From contig CM074765.1 of NCBI GenBank assembly GCA_037355855.1, positions 3,472,001 through 3,536,000 on the forward strand: a stretch of DNA of 64,000 nt. Direction: 5' to 3'. Below are positions 53,190-63,087 of this stretch, piece after piece. Position numbers and translations under genes: made by a program. The notes under the pieces are model-generated. The model searched no databases, was not told where the DNA came from, and saw nothing but the letters and a program-made list of their open reading frames with translations. This stretch comes from Pseudo-nitzschia pungens. Lineage: Eukaryota > Bacillariophyta > Bacillariophyceae > Bacillariales > Bacillariaceae. How positions within the stretch are numbered: the stretch's first letter is position 1; the number at the start of each line of letters is the position of its first letter.

Positions 53190-53787
53190 CCGATCACCGC
53201 AAAGGACGACCACTCACCGAACTACAAATCGGAACAACACAACCACAATACAAACAAGCTTTTTTAGAGCCCCGCAACGCACGCGGAGCAATTTTAGACC
53301 ACAACTAATGCACACATGGTATCATCCCAGGCTGTACTGTGAGCTGTATAGAATACATTGTACAATAATAATACATTTCATCAAAGATACAAGGAACAAC
53401 TTTTGCTTTCTATTATGCAAATACAAATAACAATAGCAATGAAGCCGCAGGCTACTGCAATCTGTGCACATCGATTGCGATTAATCCGGACGCATCGCTC
53501 AAATCGAACCCAACCAACTTTCCGTGACACCCCAGAAAAGAATCGGATGGCATTTAGTTTGCCGTGCTTCTTCATTCTGTATCAACTACGATGAACGAGA
53601 CAGATTCCGGAAAGCTAAAAACGGTGGTTGTAAAAATTTTGTTCCACCCAAGTCACATCTGAACCAAGACCTCTTGTTCCAAGTAACCCCGAGAAACACC
53701 CGTCCAAGCTTGGTCTTGGCAATGACTTTGGTGTTGACACTTGGAAAATTTCGAAGAAATTGCACAGCATGGCACGGTACGGCACGG
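53190..53787. other. Convergent 3'-3' intergenic region
   Basis: Between the M11 peptidase and cyclophilin stops. AT-rich with no gene or clear repeat. Confidence 0.6.
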
Positions 53788-54705
53788 CTATAAAATCTTG
53801 GCATCCGCAATCACCGACAACCTCGGAAAGACGGCCCGAAAGTATTCGCCACCGTAGTAGGCCGCCTTCCCCTGGTTGACCTTTTGGCCGTACTCGGCAT
53901 TGAGGGCCTTTGGAATCTCGTCCATTCCCCGCACGATCCTAGCAAAGGGAACGAATCCCTGGGGATCCAGGAAGTTTGGTGGCCCGTCGTTGTTGGCCAG
54001 GTTGACAAAGACCTGCGTCCGCCTCGAGTTCTTTCCCGACGAAGCAAAGGCGAGGGTCCCCCTCTTGTTGGGTTGCGTCCGGGGTTCGTCCGGGAGCGGA
54101 TACCGGCAGAGTTTTCGCGTTTCGGCGTCGGCGGAAGGATCGCAGTACATCCATTGCTTGTTGAGGTCCGGATTGGATGATATCCCAAACTGCGCGACGT
54201 ATCCCGGGAGGACCCGGAAGAACGGGCAATCCCTGTAAAATCCAACCTCCACGAGCTGCCGGAATCGTTCTGCCGCCAGGGGGGCCCAGTCGGGGCGGAC
54301 TTCGATCTCGAGCTCGGTCAGTTCGTCCGGTTTGGAAGGATCAATCCGGACGGTAAACAGGACCCGAAAAGGCTCGGGTGCGGTGTCGTCGGGCGCCGCC
54401 GCCGAGGCTTTGGCGAGTGGCATACCGGCAGCCGCCGTTAGCACGGACAGACCCGTGCCCACGGCGTTCCTCCTCGACAGGATGGCCCGATCGCTGACAG
54501 GATCAATATCTGCGTTTGGATCACATTCGTATTTGTATTCGGGTGGATCCTCGTGGAATGTTGATGCCTGCATTGGATGCTGGGTTCCAGCGGGCGAAGT
54601 GGTGGTCGCAACGTGCTGGAATGCCCAAGAAACGGCACACTGAACCACCACAATCAAGACCACGAGAACGAGTGAAGAAATCCGAATCCTCTTGGCAAAC
54701 GGCAT
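53788..54705 (-). CDS. Cyclophilin-type peptidyl-prolyl isomerase, thylakoid lumen
   Basis: 305 residues from ATG 54705; the open frame upstream to 54897 has no leader. It begins with a hydrophobic signal ending SWAF (plastid leader), then a twin-arginine signal (SRRNAVGTGLSVLTAAAGMP...AKASA), so lumen delivery by the Tat path is predicted. The isomerase domain follows: FTVRIDPSKPDELTELEIEVRPDWAPLAAERFRQLVEVGFYRDCPFFRVLPGYVAQFG, then RGTLAFASSGKNSRRTQVFVNLANN and GFVPFARIVRGMDEI. The catalytic arginine of FxR is present in FFRV, and the QxxxN pair (QVFVNLANN) replaces the usual QFFI. Several lumen cyclophilins help assemble photosystems. There is an insertion between FGISSNPD and RGTLAF. Confidence 0.9.
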   Translation of the reverse strand: MPFAKRIRISSLVLVVLIVVVQCAVSWAFQHVATTTSPAGTQHPMQASTFHEDPPEYKYECDPNADIDPVSDRAILSRRNAVGTGLSVLTAAAGMPLAKASAAAPDDTAPEPFRVLFTVRIDPSKPDELTELEIEVRPDWAPLAAERFRQLVEVGFYRDCPFFRVLPGYVAQFGISSNPDLNKQWMYCDPSADAETRKLCRYPLPDEPRTQPNKRGTLAFASSGKNSRRTQVFVNLANNDGPPNFLDPQGFVPFARIVRGMDEIPKALNAEYGQKVNQGKAAYYGGEYFRAVFPRLSVIADAKIL

Positions 54706-55407
54706 GACGAAAATAACATTGGTAGCAATTGGATGAGCGGTCAACCAAGCTTTCTCTGTCTTTCGAGGGTGATGAGATGGAAAAAGAAAAAGTAAGTTAC
54801 TCCGTGATCGCCCCTTAAAAAAGTGATTCATTCTACGACGATTTACGAGAGTAGATTCAGTACAATACGTAGTTGCAGTTTTGATAGAGAGTATCAATCA
54901 GATTGGCATTTCCGTCGTCTGTTTTTTGTTTTTTTGTCCCCCCGATTGATGTTTTCGTTCGAGGAACCCTCGACGCCTGGAATTTCCAAGATTGACTCCT
55001 TTGACTAAAGTCCAGAGCTCGACGGGTGGTGATGACCGATTACATCCTTTTCCCTGACGTGACATGTCATCAATAAAAATTTGTCTGTCTTTTCCTGTTT
55101 TTGCGAACGAAGCCTTTTTCAGTCATGGATAATACGACAGCGCGATCCACGACAACGAGGAGATCGTATCTATGAGCTGGACCAGACGAACCATCACCGA
55201 TCACGAAAATCTACGGTAATATGTGAATTAGGGAAGCCGCCGATGACGACGTGGCGTCTATGCACCAAGAGGTTGATTTTCTTTTTTGAAAATTGTAGCA
55301 TTTCTTCGTGATCGCACGTGGAATCCTAGAACGGGAGCAATTCCCAATCGGGACACAATTCTATTGCCGTGAAGCATCCATCCAACAATAGAGAAGCAAA
55401 ACCCAAG
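54706..55407. promoter_or_regulatory. Divergent intergenic region, cyclophilin and FAD2
   Basis: Both genes are transcribed outward. No gene is visible. I see no copy of the GTAACCTTAC motif here. Confidence 0.5.
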
Positions 55408-56715
55408 ATGGGAAAGGGAGGAGAAGCAGCAACACAAAGCCGCACAGCGGCCCCTGTCTTTAAGGGACAGCAAACCGACTCGGAGGGGAACTGGAAGTCG
55501 TCGTACAATCCCTTGGACAAGAATGCGCCCGAGCTTCCCACCAAGGGTCAGATCAAGGCCTCCATTCCCGCTCATTGCTTCGAGCGATCCTACATCTGGG
55601 GAATGGCCTACTTGATCCGCGATTTCATCATTGCCGGTGCATTCGTTTATGCTACTAGCAAGTGCCTTTCCACCGATCTTCCGGACATCCGGGATCCGGT
55701 GGCTGTGGCTACCTGGACTTTTGGATGGTCCTTCTACGCCTTCTGGATGGGAACTATTATGACCGGTCCGTGGGTCGTTGCCCACGAATGCGGACACGGA
55801 GCTTTCAGTCCCAGCCAGACCTGGAACGATATTGTCGGATTCGTCGTCCACCAATTCCTGCTTGTGCCATACTTTGCCTGGCAGTACACCCACGCCAAGC
55901 ACCACCGCCGCACAAACCATCTTACCGATGGCGAATCCCACGTTCCCTCCACCGCTGCCGAGAACGGCCTCGGACCCAACGACGAGCGCGAATCCTTTTA
56001 CGCCGTCCTCCACGAAGCCGTCGGAGACGGTGCCTTTGCCGCCTGGCAGGTATGGACCCACCTCGCCATCGGATGGCCTCTCTACCTGTTGGGATTTGCT
56101 TCTACCGGCAAGCTCGACCACAAAGGAAAGCCCCTTGCCGGACGCATCGCCGACCACTTCCGAACTGACTCCCCGATGTTCCCCGGAAAGGTCTCCTTCA
56201 AAATCGGCATGTCCACCATCTTCATTGTCTTGCAGCTCGCTGCTCTCGCGTACCTTATGCTCCCCTCGCAGATTGGACCCATGCCCGTGATCTTGTGGTA
56301 CTGGAACCCCTATTTCTTTGTCAATGCATGGTTGGTTCTCTACACGTGGTTGCAACACAACGACCCTTCCGTCCCCCACTACGGTGACGGTGAATGGACC
56401 TGGGTTCGCGGTGCTCTCTCCACCATCGACCGACCCTACGGGATCTTTGACTTTTTCCACCACCGCATCGGATCGACCCACGTTGCCCACCACTTGTTCC
56501 ACGAGATGCCCCACTACAACGCTCTGGAAGCTACCCACGCTCTCAAGGCCTACCTTGAACCAATGGGACTCTACAACTACGACCCAACCCCATGGTACAA
56601 GGCCATGTGGCGGGTCGGAAAGACGTGTCACTACGTCCAGGAAGACACCGGCATCCAATACTACAAGTCGATGGAGGACGTTCCTCTGACCAAGGACCGA
56701 AAGAAGTCGGACTAA
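55408..56715 (+). CDS. FAD2: Microsomal delta-12 (omega-6) fatty acid desaturase
   Basis: 435 residues from ATG 55408 (MGKGGEAA; the diatom enzymes start MGKGG). It puts the second double bond into oleate to make linoleate, feeding long-chain PUFA (EPA) synthesis in the ER. Three histidine boxes are intact: HECGH, HAKHH and HVAHH. The second reads HAKHHRRTNH and is followed by DGESHVP, as in FAD2-type enzymes. There are at least four apolar spans in two pairs (for example YLIRDFIIAGAFVYA, FGWSFYAFWMGTIMTG, IFIVLQLAALAYLML, FFVNAWLVLYTWL). The C-terminus ends in KDRKKSD, a dilysine-like tail that could serve ER retention. No plastid leader, which separates it from plastid FAD6-type enzymes. 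The codons upstream to 55369 start at GTG and are not needed. Confidence 0.95.
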   Translation: MGKGGEAATQSRTAAPVFKGQQTDSEGNWKSSYNPLDKNAPELPTKGQIKASIPAHCFERSYIWGMAYLIRDFIIAGAFVYATSKCLSTDLPDIRDPVAVATWTFGWSFYAFWMGTIMTGPWVVAHECGHGAFSPSQTWNDIVGFVVHQFLLVPYFAWQYTHAKHHRRTNHLTDGESHVPSTAAENGLGPNDERESFYAVLHEAVGDGAFAAWQVWTHLAIGWPLYLLGFASTGKLDHKGKPLAGRIADHFRTDSPMFPGKVSFKIGMSTIFIVLQLAALAYLMLPSQIGPMPVILWYWNPYFFVNAWLVLYTWLQHNDPSVPHYGDGEWTWVRGALSTIDRPYGIFDFFHHRIGSTHVAHHLFHEMPHYNALEATHALKAYLEPMGLYNYDPTPWYKAMWRVGKTCHYVQEDTGIQYYKSMEDVPLTKDRKKSD

Positions 56716-57834
56716 GGAACTGCTTCGCAAGGGCCTTGGAAATCATACGCCTTGGTGATAATGCGTAGTCCGTTGTGGGACTCGACCCGCGCGCCACTGG
56801 TTAACCTCACTCAATCGCAACAGTTCACCTTGTGGCGGAACTCTTCCACCACGCACCTGTAATCCACAATTGCTAAACTTAAGAATTGTCCTTTTTTGAT
56901 CGACTCTCGAGTCCCACTCTAGTGTTTTTTTTAAAGCGTTTAGGGTATCAACGATAGTTAGTACACCGGAGATGATGATAGAGGGATGCTGTCATGAGTG
57001 TCAATAGATGCGATGTGAATCGCTGATTGTATCAGCAATGGGCGGCGTTTGATGTCGGGAACGGCACATCTAAATTGTGAACCCCACAATATGGTCGCGT
57101 GTCGCATTCGTTCGAGATGGATCTCCTTCGTGCCAATCAGTACCGTAGCCACGACTGCACTGCGATCAATCCATGGACGCGCAGATGTTCCACTATCGAA
57201 GAATGGTGAGGTTCGCAAAAAATACGAGCTAGAACAACACAACAACAGTTCTTATTATGATTTCCACATACAATCTTCGTTCGAACGGTTCACACTCGAG
57301 CAACGAATCGTGACAGTGCACAAACCATTTGGCAGTCTCGTTACGGAACGTACGGACACGGAGTTGGTGTGCATCTTACGGAGGTATCTCGTCACGGACT
57401 CGCAAACCATCCGCTCTGAATCAAACCGCGCATCCATCAATATTCGTACAACCATGATTTATGTATTATGATGTGATTACTTGTTCTAAAAATACAGCGC
57501 ATCGCACATATCAAGCGTATCCTCAACCCGCACGTGACACCCACAAAATAGTTTTCCCATCATCCCGCGGAACGACCCCGAGTTCTGAAAACAGTCGAGT
57601 CTCAGCAATATGCAACAGAACTCTTGTGGATGGTGGCAGGATACCGAACAAACATTGCGCATTCAGACATTTTCCTATCGGTGCTAGTGCGGATGAAAAC
57701 TTGTTTTCCATGAGACGCGTCGGGTCGTCAACCGTCTTCCGCCACACCGCACCCGTGAGGATTTGGTATACAATCGTACTGGTGGAACGCGTTAATCACC
57801 AACAACCTCGTCCCCGTCTCTGCCATCTATCTCT
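56716..57834. other. Convergent 3'-3' intergenic region
   Basis: Between FAD2 and the IQ-motif gene. Open frames at 57049-57471 and 57461-57880 show no conserved motif or coding bias, and I do not call them genes. Confidence 0.5.
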
Positions 57835-58814
57835 CTACTGGGGATCCACCAAACTCTGGGTGCGCAGAAACTCTTTTTGATTCTGGGCCTGCTCGAGTTT
57901 CATCACAGAATTATCAATCCCCTTTTGCTCGAGGTACGACTGGCTCACGAATTCTTCTCGCTCCTTTTGAGCCTTCTTTTTTCGGAGGTATTCGTTTCGC
58001 TGATGGGTGCGGTACGCCACCATGTCCGAGGCGTTGTAGTTGTTCCCGAAGCAGTCGAATCCCACGCAGCAGCCAAATCCCAAATCCGGGGCCGTCTCGG
58101 CGGTGGAGGACTGGTAAAAGTTGCCCCGACTCTTGGCCTTGCGCTCGCGCTTTCGGTTTCGAATGAACGAGGTGGTCATGCCGCGTTGCTCCATGGCGTG
58201 CAACACAATGTACCGGCGAAAGACAGCCTGGATCATCGTTGCCGCGTTGTACTCCTGTGGGTAGATGCGAGACACACGGGCAGCAGGGATTTTGTCAGAA
58301 AACTCGGTCGACACACAACGAGCAAACGCGCAGGAAACAAACACACCACACAACAATTCGATCTGTGCAAACTCACGATATCGATCCAGTCAAAGCGAGG
58401 AGGTCCGTCGAACGCGGACTGGGCGGCGGGGGGAGGGAGACTGCAGAGGCTGTTGACGTCCTTGTGCCGATGGGCTTTGGCTTCGGGCTTGGCCTTGGTC
58501 GTGGTGGCGTGAAAGACATGGGGGCGATCGTCCCGATCGTCCTTCGCGCTCGATCCGGAGGAGGACGTCGAGGAGTCGCCCTTGGCGACGCGTTGGCTAA
58601 CGACGCGTTCCACGTCGTAATCGTCGCCCTCGTCCTTGGTGTCGCCCCGGTTCTTTGCCTTGTTGGCGGAGGATCCGCAGAGCAATCTTCCGAGGCGAGA
58701 CGGGGACTTGCGAGAGCCCTTTGTTCTCACTTCCCTGGGGATGCTGGCGTTGTCGTCGAGTTCTACATCCATGGCGGGATCCACCTGGCGATTTTTCTTT
58801 CGAAAGAGACCCAT
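57835..58814 (-). CDS. IQ-motif protein of unknown function
   Basis: Two exons, 58814-58377 and 58254-57835; the intron 58255-58376 is GTGAGT...CACAG, phase 0. The product is 285 residues. The start is basic and polar (MGLFRKKNRQVDP); the Gly at position 2 could be myristoylated, although MGLFRKK is only a weak match. A Ser-rich disordered part follows, then an IQ motif just after the exon junction (AATMIQAVFRRYIVLHAM), which would bind calmodulin-like proteins. The C-terminal 90 residues are conserved-looking (GFGCCVGFDCFGNNYNASDMVAY, then a charged helix RKKKAQKEREEF). The CC...C cluster could bind metal or be acylated. I know no named family; a calcium-linked membrane-associated role is only inference. 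Confidence 0.7.
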
Positions 58815-59899
58815 GATGGCTGTCGTTAGATTGATGCTATGCTTTTGGATTTCGACCGGAATGGAGTCTATGCGTTCGCTGCGGTGTCGGATGGAGGCTC
58901 GAATGGACCTCCGAACGGCGTCTTCTCGGTATCATCAATTCTCAACGCAATCGGAGAACGCTACCTGGTACACAACGTATCCCCAAGGAGCGCTCCTTGC
59001 TGGGATTTTTTATTCGTGATATAAATAATGGGAGTGCAGCTCGCACTGAAAATTTCGTAATGATTCCGTAGCCCGCGCGTTCTCACTATGTGAATCTAGA
59101 AAATTGGGCTCCTTCGAAAAGCGTTGAGCCTTTATCAACTCCACTAAGGTTGGACGGGACTGCTACGCTAACGCCCGTAGAGCTAGACCGTCTGCGATGG
59201 GAACATCGCGCAGTGACATCCAACTTTAACCGATCGCAGTAGTGTGTTTAAAACGTTGGGCGAGTCGTGTAAGAAATTGTGACGTTCGCCAAAAATCTGT
59301 TAAAAATAGTTAATGATATCGCCCATTCCAACATTTTGAATAGCTAGAAATAATCCCGAACCTTCTATGATACGTTGCCTCGCAATTCAGATCATTCCAT
59401 CGGAAAGCAATCTTGTAACGCGATGAATTTGAATAAGCCTTCTTCCAACCATCGGTTGTAACGAGTGTGTCACACTTCCCACATTTTTGACGCTAGAATC
59501 AAGACCAAAACGTTGGCTCCATTATTGTCACAAAATAAAGATATGCAATACACATACGATTGGGACACTTTCAGAGATAGTACATGATGTATTGATAGCG
59601 CAATCATCGGCTAACGGTAGCAACAGCGCCATACTCATCGGAAAACAAAAACCCCGCAACTGGGAGCGAACAAAAAATTGACTGAATCCATAATCAATCC
59701 ACTGGTATCTTGTTGTTTCCACGTGGAAGAAAAACATTCAGTATCTTTGGCATTCAGCTCTCGACATTCTTCTCGACGACGGTGTTCTGAAAATTGAAAA
59801 TTCATTCTGATTCTCACCATCGAAATCACTCGTTCGTCACGTGTTGGAACCAAGCGCCGATCCGTCCTTCCCTGGACACCAAGAGTACTATTGTTCGCC
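58815..59899. promoter_or_regulatory. Divergent intergenic region with a candidate structured RNA
   Basis: Between the IQ-motif gene and the TDP1-like gene. Apart from the fold at 59146-59227, no gene or repeat is obvious. Confidence 0.5.
59146..59227. ncRNA. Candidate structured element: 9-bp closing stem with two hairpins
   Basis: AAGGTTGGA (59146-59154) pairs with TCCAACTTT (59219-59227), eight Watson-Crick pairs and one G-U. Inside are CTACG/CGTAG (59163-59167 with 59176-59180) and CTGCGATG/CATC-GC-GCAG (59192-59213) with a GGAA tetraloop. The strand is not known. No named family matches by eye; chance folding cannot be excluded. Confidence 0.3.
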
Positions 59900-61879
59900 A
59901 TGAGCAACGCCTTTGTGCACAGCAATAACGACAGCGACGACAACGACAACGACAACGACAACGATGACAACGACCGCGGTCCGATCGGGGCGGCATCCAC
60001 CGGCAAGAGCGGGAAGAAACGACCGGCTTCGTCGAGGGAGTCTTGTGCGTCGGCGGCATCCGCATCTTCCCGCAAGCGACCCCTTCGAGGGGACGCCGAC
60101 ACGGAAAATGCGCCCGGCAGGGGAGCGCTTCGCCCGGAGGGCTGCATGCTGAATCCACGCCAGCCGATCAAAATTTTTGCCACCGATCGCGACAAGGCCA
60201 CCCGTCGAAGCCTGCGGCGGAGTCTGAAACAGCGACGCATCGACGATGGCATTGATGGCATTGCCAACAACAACAACGACGACGACGAGGCGTATCGCAA
60301 CCATTGGTCCGTCCTTCACTGCTGGACCTTCCGCGAGATGCTCGGGTTCGATCGGTTCTCGGGACTCTTGACCGAAACGCAAGCGGACCTATTTGGAAAC
60401 GACGCTGCGGTTGTGTCCAGAGCCGATTCCAATCGGCGGCAGCAGCGAGGCAGCGGTGTGGGCATCGATTGGATCTTCGTCACGACGTACATACTCGACG
60501 TGGATTACCTGCTGAACGAACTCCCCGAGTTGCTCGAGATACCGTCCGTCGTCGTTGTCTACCAATACAAGGATTTGAGTGCGCGGGAAGAAGCCTGGAT
60601 CACGGAGGTCTCTCGGAAGCGGGGGCACAACCTGGTCTTGCTGGAGCGCGATCCGCAGAGCCGGCCCCGGAGCCGAACCAATCCGTTGAGGGCGCAAATG
60701 GCCTACGGCTGCCACCACACCAAAATGACGCTGGTCGGCTACTCGTCGGGACGCCTGCGGGTGCACGTCCACACCTCGAACCTGCGCCGGGAGGACGTTC
60801 GCGACAAGTGCCAGGGGGCATTTTTGCAGGACTTTGTGCCCAAGAACGACGACCAGCTGTCCAATTTTGTCACGTCGGACTTTGAGGAAAGCCTGGTGAC
60901 CTATCTGGAATCCTACGACTTTGTCCTCCCCTTGGTGTGGAACCAATCCGCAACCCTTCCCCGCGGCGAGGACCGCGAGGCGATCACGCTCGTCTCGCAC
61001 CTCCAGACCTACGATTTTTCTACCGCCGTGGGGGTTCTGATTCCGTCCGTTCCGGGGTATCACGGGGAAACACTGGCAGCCGGAAGCCGAGACGGGAACG
61101 AAGTCTATGGTTACCTCAAGGTCCAACAGGCGATTCGGGAGCATTGCAACAACAATAGCAGCAGCAAACGCCGTCCCGGCCCCATTGTGTGCCAATTCTC
61201 ATCAATGGGAGCTTTGTGGGAACCGTACCTGGACACGCTTGCTACTGCTTGGAACGTCGAGACTTGCTCGGGGGAGGGAACCGCAACGAGGAAACCCAAA
61301 AAGGGAGAACGAACGGCTTCCTTGCTGCGGTTTGTCTGGCCCACCACCCGCGAAATCACCGAGAGCGTCGAGGGACCCGCGGGAGGAGCGTCGGTGCCCG
61401 GGAAAGCCAAGAACCTTCGCAAGGCCTTTTTACGGCCGCTCTTGCACCGGTGGAAGTCCGGCGGTCCTTCGAACGACCGCAATCGTGGCACCACCGAGTC
61501 CCATCATCATTCGTACCACAGGGAGCACGATCCACTCGACAAGGGACGCCACGTTCCCCACATCAAATCCTACTACCAAATGTGTGCCGACAATAACAAC
61601 GACATGCTGTGGTTTGTCCTGTCCTCGCACAACCTGTCCGTGGCCGCCTGGGGACAAGTGCAAAACCGCTCCCGGGATTTGGGGCGGGAGGCACTGGTCA
61701 TTCGGCACTGGGAGCTGGGCGTCTTTCTGGCCCCTCGGACGCTGGGAGTCGATTCCATGGGATCCATCCGGACGGGAGGCGACGAACCCCGAGACGCAAA
61801 CCGGGCGATCGTTCCGCTGCCGTACAAGTTTCGACCGGACCCCTACCGAAACTCCGATCAACCGTGGGTTGTGGGATAG
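59900..61879 (+). CDS. TDP1: Tyrosyl-DNA phosphodiesterase 1-like
   Basis: 659 residues from ATG 59900 (a TTG nine bases upstream is rejected). TDP1 removes covalent topoisomerase I fragments and other 3' adducts from DNA. Both phospholipase-D-type HKN motifs are visible: H273-T-K275 followed by HTSNL in the first half, and H554-I-K556 followed by SSHNLSVAAWG in the second. The line FVTTYILDVDYLLNELPEL is also typical. The N-terminal ~140 residues are disordered, with an Asp/Asn run from a GACAAC microsatellite (59931-59965) and basic patches (RKRPLRG, RRSLRRSLKQRR) that may act as nuclear signals. An insertion of about 60 residues (basic, Gly/Ser-rich) separates the two halves. No SPRTN-, PARP- or zinc-finger part is seen. 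Confidence 0.93.
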   Translation: MSNAFVHSNNDSDDNDNDNDNDDNDRGPIGAASTGKSGKKRPASSRESCASAASASSRKRPLRGDADTENAPGRGALRPEGCMLNPRQPIKIFATDRDKATRRSLRRSLKQRRIDDGIDGIANNNNDDDEAYRNHWSVLHCWTFREMLGFDRFSGLLTETQADLFGNDAAVVSRADSNRRQQRGSGVGIDWIFVTTYILDVDYLLNELPELLEIPSVVVVYQYKDLSAREEAWITEVSRKRGHNLVLLERDPQSRPRSRTNPLRAQMAYGCHHTKMTLVGYSSGRLRVHVHTSNLRREDVRDKCQGAFLQDFVPKNDDQLSNFVTSDFEESLVTYLESYDFVLPLVWNQSATLPRGEDREAITLVSHLQTYDFSTAVGVLIPSVPGYHGETLAAGSRDGNEVYGYLKVQQAIREHCNNNSSSKRRPGPIVCQFSSMGALWEPYLDTLATAWNVETCSGEGTATRKPKKGERTASLLRFVWPTTREITESVEGPAGGASVPGKAKNLRKAFLRPLLHRWKSGGPSNDRNRGTTESHHHSYHREHDPLDKGRHVPHIKSYYQMCADNNNDMLWFVLSSHNLSVAAWGQVQNRSRDLGREALVIRHWELGVFLAPRTLGVDSMGSIRTGGDEPRDANRAIVPLPYKFRPDPYRNSDQPWVVG

Positions 61880-62776
61880 ACAGACAGATAGAAACATAGA
61901 TAGACAGAAACATAGATACGGATATTGACAGATACACCCATGACAACAAAAGAGGCCAAAGTGAAGGCCTTTCGCTCGCGGTACCGTGCTCGGTGAAAGC
62001 CACTAATCTCGTGTTTGGGATATTCGTCACGGTGATTGCGTGTAGACAGACATCACACAAAGAATAGTATTGTGCTTCTACTCCTGCTCTTCATCACAAT
62101 TAGTATGAATCCTCCGGATTTAGTGGATTTGCTTGCCAATGATTCTTACTAGTATGTGCTGTGTCATAAATGAGGCACATGTGTTTGTGTTTACCATGGA
62201 GTACGCGTGGCTTTGTTTTGTGTGAACACACACGATTTTCCCTGTGACGAGACTGAACACTCGGAGATTTTCGGAATCCTTTTTTTGTTTAATCCGAACA
62301 TTCAGTATGGTGATATTGACAACTAGAAATTTTGTACATGTAGCTGGTGTTATGCTGAGAAGTAATGAATCTGGCTCCAATAGTAGTACTAAGAATCAAA
62401 TTTCACTGATTTTTATTGATGTGAAATAGATTTCTGTAACCTAGGACTGCATTTGCTGCTACATCTTCTCGTATGCAGGAGGCAATAGCACTAAGGATCC
62501 TGGATCCTGGGAAAAACTCTCCGTACCAGGAATGTTGTGGATATGATGGAATGATGTCCTCCTCCTTCTTCTTTCTAGTACTATTGCAACGTGTTTGTAG
62601 TTTGATATCACTTGATATCAAGAGAGATGATCAACCTCAGGGTCATTGAACAAAGGCCATTATTTGACATATCAGTCCTCTACCAAAAGAAAAAGTAACA
62701 AAACATTTATGATACTACAGGAGTATCCACACTTGTTGAAGATGGAAGAAACCCGTTGACAGCCAAAACAAAAAAG
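61880..62776. other. Intergenic
   Basis: 3' flank of the TDP1-like gene; a GATAGACAGAAACATAGATA direct repeat at about 61878-61921 begins right after the stop. The remainder is AT-rich with no gene. The T-run beyond the tRNA pair (read on the minus strand) lies at about 62770-62775. Confidence 0.6.
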
Positions 62777-62859
62777 TGCATTCGACGGGATTCGAACCCG
62801 CGCATACGAATATATTCGAACTTGAGTCGAACCCCTTAGACCAGCTCGGGCACAAATGC
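62777..62859 (-). tRNA. tRNA-Leu (anticodon CAA)
   Basis: 83 bases. Acceptor stem GCATTTG/CGAATGC, D arm CCC..GGG, anticodon arm TTCGA-CTCAAGT-TCGAA with CAA in the loop, long variable arm typical of Leu tRNAs, T arm GCGGG-TTCGAAT-CCCGT, discriminator A. No intron. Six T residues follow the 3' end within two bases, a pol III terminator. Confidence 0.93.
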
Positions 62860-62874
62860 ATGTTGGTAGGGAAG

Positions 62875-62945
62875 TGCACCAGCCGAGAATCGAACTCGGG
62901 GCCCAACGATGGCAACGTTGGATTTTACCACTAAACCACTGGTGC
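62875..62945 (-). tRNA. tRNA-Gly (anticodon GCC)
   Basis: 71 bases. Acceptor stem GCACCAG/CTGGTGC, anticodon arm CAACG-TTGCCAT-CGTTG with GCC, T arm CCGAG-TTCGATT-CTCGG, discriminator A. It lies 15 bases upstream of tRNA-Leu on the same strand, and no T-run lies between them. Confidence 0.95.
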
Positions 62946-63087
62946 TAATTTAGTTCCTTGTTGAGTGTGCCGAAGAAGTTGAATATTACGATACATTCAA
63001 CTGTTCTGAATCTTACGAGACATTCAACTGTTACTGTTCCGTTCGAGCTCTCCTTTGCGGTCCGAACCAAACTCGTTACGATCACGA

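Noticed and set aside
57049..57471. 140-codon plus-strand frame
   Set aside because: No recognisable motif or leader, and it lies in AT-rich intergenic DNA between convergent genes.
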